Under the pieces are notes generated by a model. It was not told the origin of the DNA. It did no database searches and was given only the letters and a program-made list of their open reading frames with translations. A stretch of DNA of 64,000 nt, taken from Thermodesulfatator indicus DSM 15286 (GTDB taxonomy: Bacteria; Desulfobacterota; Thermodesulfobacteria; Thermodesulfobacteriales; Thermodesulfatatoraceae). Both the position numbers and the translations under genes were made by a program. The stretch's first letter is position 1, and every line of letters starts with the position of its first letter. The stretch lies in assembly GCF_000217795.1 (NCBI RefSeq), contig NC_015681.1, forward strand, positions 1,169,244 through 1,233,243, given 5' to 3'. This document shows, in pieces, positions 62,270 through 64,000 of the stretch.

Positions 62270-64000
62270 AAGGTCTTAGGTAGCTCGATGATAAATTTGG
62301 CTCCTTTTGGGTGATTATCTTCTGCCCAGATTTTTCCCCGATGTTCTTGAACAATAGAGTTTACGATGGCCAGCCCCAGCCCGCTACCCCCATTGGCTGA
62401 AAAATAGGGCTCAAAAAGTCTTCCACGGATTTCTGGGGCCACGCCTTCACCGGTATCAGCTACTTCTATTCTCAGGCGACCATTTTGCTCAAAAATGTTT
62501 ACCTGGATTTTTCCCTGGCGATTCATAGCCCGGATAGCGTTGTCAAAGAGGTTTAAAAAAACCCGTTTTATTTGCTCTTTATCAAATATGGCCTTAGAAG
62601 AACCATTTACATTTAAACTAAATTCCACTTGAGGATGACCTTCTCTATAAAGATCAATAACCTCTCGGGCTATCTGAGCGATATCACCCTTTTCAGCCTT
62701 AAGTGACGGCAAACGGGCAAAGGCTGAAAACTCGTTTACGAGATGTTTTAATTCTTCTACCTGTTTTTCGATGGTAGAAGTGCAGCGCTCAAGAATCTTT
62801 TGTTCGTCTTCAGGAAGTTTTCCTGCCAGACGTTTTCTAAGGCGCTGGGCCGAAAGCTGAATTGGTGTCAAGGGATTTTTAACTTCGTGGGCAATACGGC
62901 GGGCTACCTCTCGCCAGGCTGCCAGCCGTTGTACCCTTTCTTTTTCCGTTACATCTTCAAGTAAACACAAGTAGCCTACGTTTTCTCCTGTTTCCGATTC
63001 AAGAAGAGTTATGGTTACTAAAAGGGTTATTGGCTTACGGCGTAATTCTACCTTGACTGTTTGCTGAACCAACTTTTGGGGAGAGCTTTTAGCTTTTAAG
63101 AGCAATTCTTGAGCCATTTCAAAGTATTCTTCCGGTAAGAGTTTTCTTATCTCCTGACCGATGAGGCGTTCTGGGTAAGCCCCCAACAGCTTGGCGGCCA
63201 TGCGATTGATAAAAGTAACCCGACCTTGGTGGTCAAGAGCAATCACTCCAGCGGTAACATTGGCCAGCAGAGTTTCAAGATACCAGGTACGCCGGCTAAG
63301 CTCTATGTTGATTTCCTGTAACGCGGCTGTGGTTTCTTCAACTTTCTGGCGATATTCTTTTAGCTCTTTGGTCATACGGCGGAAAGCCCTGACGAGATGT
63401 CCTACTTCATCAGCTGTTTCTTCAGGCAGCTCCACGTCAAAGTTGCCACTGGCAATCTGCTGAGTGGCTTCAGCTAGCGAGTGTACTGGTTCAGTTAGCC
63501 TCTTCGCAAAGCGCATACCAAACCAGATGGCCACAAAAAGGGTAAGAAGTGTGACCAAAAGCAGCATTAAAATAAGAGAAGATTTTAAAGGATCTTTGAA
63601 AAACTTGAGCTGTTGATAGGCTTCGATGCCTTTGCCCACTTCGCTTATAAGCTTTTCAATGCTAGGGTCTAGAAATAATCCACATGCTACGACTATTTTT
63701 TGCTGGCGATAGGTGGCAGGGATAAAAACCCTTAAAATCACTTTATTTTTCAGGGAACTGATTTTACTTGAAGGGGTATTTTTACTAATAACTTTTTCTA
63801 AAAGACCAGGAGAAATCCCAATGTTTTTAGGGAGAGGGCGGCTATAAGAGCCTTTAATGAGTTTTCCTGATGAAGAATAGATTTCGAGGGTATCAAGGTC
63901 TAATCTTTTTCGCCAGTAGCGAAGGTGTTTAGAAGACAAGCTTTTAGTCTCGGAAAGATAGCCATTGATAAATAGTTCGGCCTTATTAGTCAGTTCCTTT
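62266..64000 (-). CDS. NtrY-type membrane sensor histidine kinase (partial at right edge)
   Basis: The frame is open to the right edge (the added residues read KELTNKAELFINGYLSETKS), so the N-terminal membrane part is cut off. Visible order: a periplasmic-like segment, a membrane helix (SLILMLLLVTLLTLFVAIWFG), a HAMP domain (AKRLTEPVHSLAEATQQIASG), a PAS domain (VTAGVIALDHQGRVTFINRMAAKLLG, about 26 residues), the HisKA box RIAHEVKNPLTPIQLSAQRL with phospho-His, and an ATPase domain (NLFDNAIRAM, DTGEGVAPEI, NGGSGLGLAI). Layout and pairing match NtrY, which senses redox or nitrogen status in other bacteria. Confidence 0.9.
   Translation of the reverse strand, partial: KELTNKAELFINGYLSETKSLSSKHLRYWRKRLDLDTLEIYSSSGKLIKGSYSRPLPKNIGISPGLLEKVISKNTPSSKISSLKNKVILRVFIPATYRQQKIVVACGLFLDPSIEKLISEVGKGIEAYQQLKFFKDPLKSSLILMLLLVTLLTLFVAIWFGMRFAKRLTEPVHSLAEATQQIASGNFDVELPEETADEVGHLVRAFRRMTKELKEYRQKVEETTAALQEINIELSRRTWYLETLLANVTAGVIALDHQGRVTFINRMAAKLLGAYPERLIGQEIRKLLPEEYFEMAQELLLKAKSSPQKLVQQTVKVELRRKPITLLVTITLLESETGENVGYLCLLEDVTEKERVQRLAAWREVARRIAHEVKNPLTPIQLSAQRLRKRLAGKLPEDEQKILERCTSTIEKQVEELKHLVNEFSAFARLPSLKAEKGDIAQIAREVIDLYREGHPQVEFSLNVNGSSKAIFDKEQIKRVFLNLFDNAIRAMNRQGKIQVNIFEQNGRLRIEVADTGEGVAPEIRGRLFEPYFSANGGSGLGLAIVNSIVQEHRGKIWAEDNHPKGAKFIIELPKTL

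Noticed and set aside
1-64000. CRISPR array
   Set aside because: No regularly spaced direct repeats of 23-40 bases with unique spacers and no cas gene were seen; the repeats present are dispersed and palindromic.

Overview
The window reads as a piece of chromosome from a thermophilic, anaerobic, Gram-negative bacterium, most like the Thermodesulfobacteriota (Thermodesulfobacterium/Thermodesulfatator type). This is an inference from gene content: a nine-haem c-type cytochrome, a selenocysteine formate dehydrogenase, a fused MetF-MetV reductase, outer-membrane lipoproteins of the BamD/BamE type, several sigma-54 activators, and Lys/Glu-rich proteins. No rRNA or other taxonomic marker is present. 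Genes are dense, often overlap by a few bases, and fall on both strands.

Layout. 1-2.4 kb: end of a hybrid histidine kinase, an unknown 165-aa protein and thiC. 2.5-6.3 kb: argF and an AddB-like nuclease. 6.4-7.3 kb: a REP-associated (Y1) transposase surrounded by copies of a short dispersed motif, GGGACAGGCAAAA. 7.4-14.1 kb: a run of genes for an SPL-like radical SAM protein, the multihaem cytochrome, an RlmI-like methyltransferase, PolX, an exosortase and EpsI. 14.1-17.1 kb: a DJ-1 protein, tRNA-Asn with a good promoter, and the NAD-salvage pair pncA-pncB. 17.4-27.9 kb: an HDOD protein, then two inverted copies of one IS5-type element bracketing DUF4234, DUF2752, trpC, a lipoprotein and lysA-dapF-dapA-dapB. 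27.9-29.1 kb: a decayed MalT-like regulator cut by the second IS. 29.1-36.7 kb: an NtrB/NtrC pair, an MscS channel, NhaA, an AAA ATPase remnant, a HhH-GPD glycosylase and an MtaD-type deaminase.

36.7-46.6 kb is a visibly more AT-rich urea module. ureABC lies on the minus strand, a GAF-AAA-HTH sigma-54 activator is divergent to it, and urtABCDE follows. Both structural operons carry near-consensus -24/-12 sigma-54 promoters (39170-39185 minus, 41733-41748 plus), so the three units look like one regulated urea uptake and hydrolysis system. No ureDEFG genes are in the window.

47-51 kb: a LOG-like protein, pcm, a BamE-like lipoprotein, an acidic zinc-ribbon protein, BamD and trxB-trxA. 51.5-53.9 kb: formate dehydrogenase, with an in-frame UGA (selenocysteine) and two single-base frameshifts. 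54-64 kb: a lipoprotein, coaBC, an M24 peptidase, a Wzz protein, RlmE, an orphan LivG-type ATPase, the MetF-MetV fusion and an NtrY/NtrX-type pair running off the right edge. BIME-like palindromic repeats (GTCATTGCGAG...GAAGCAATCTC) fill several of the gene-poor gaps.
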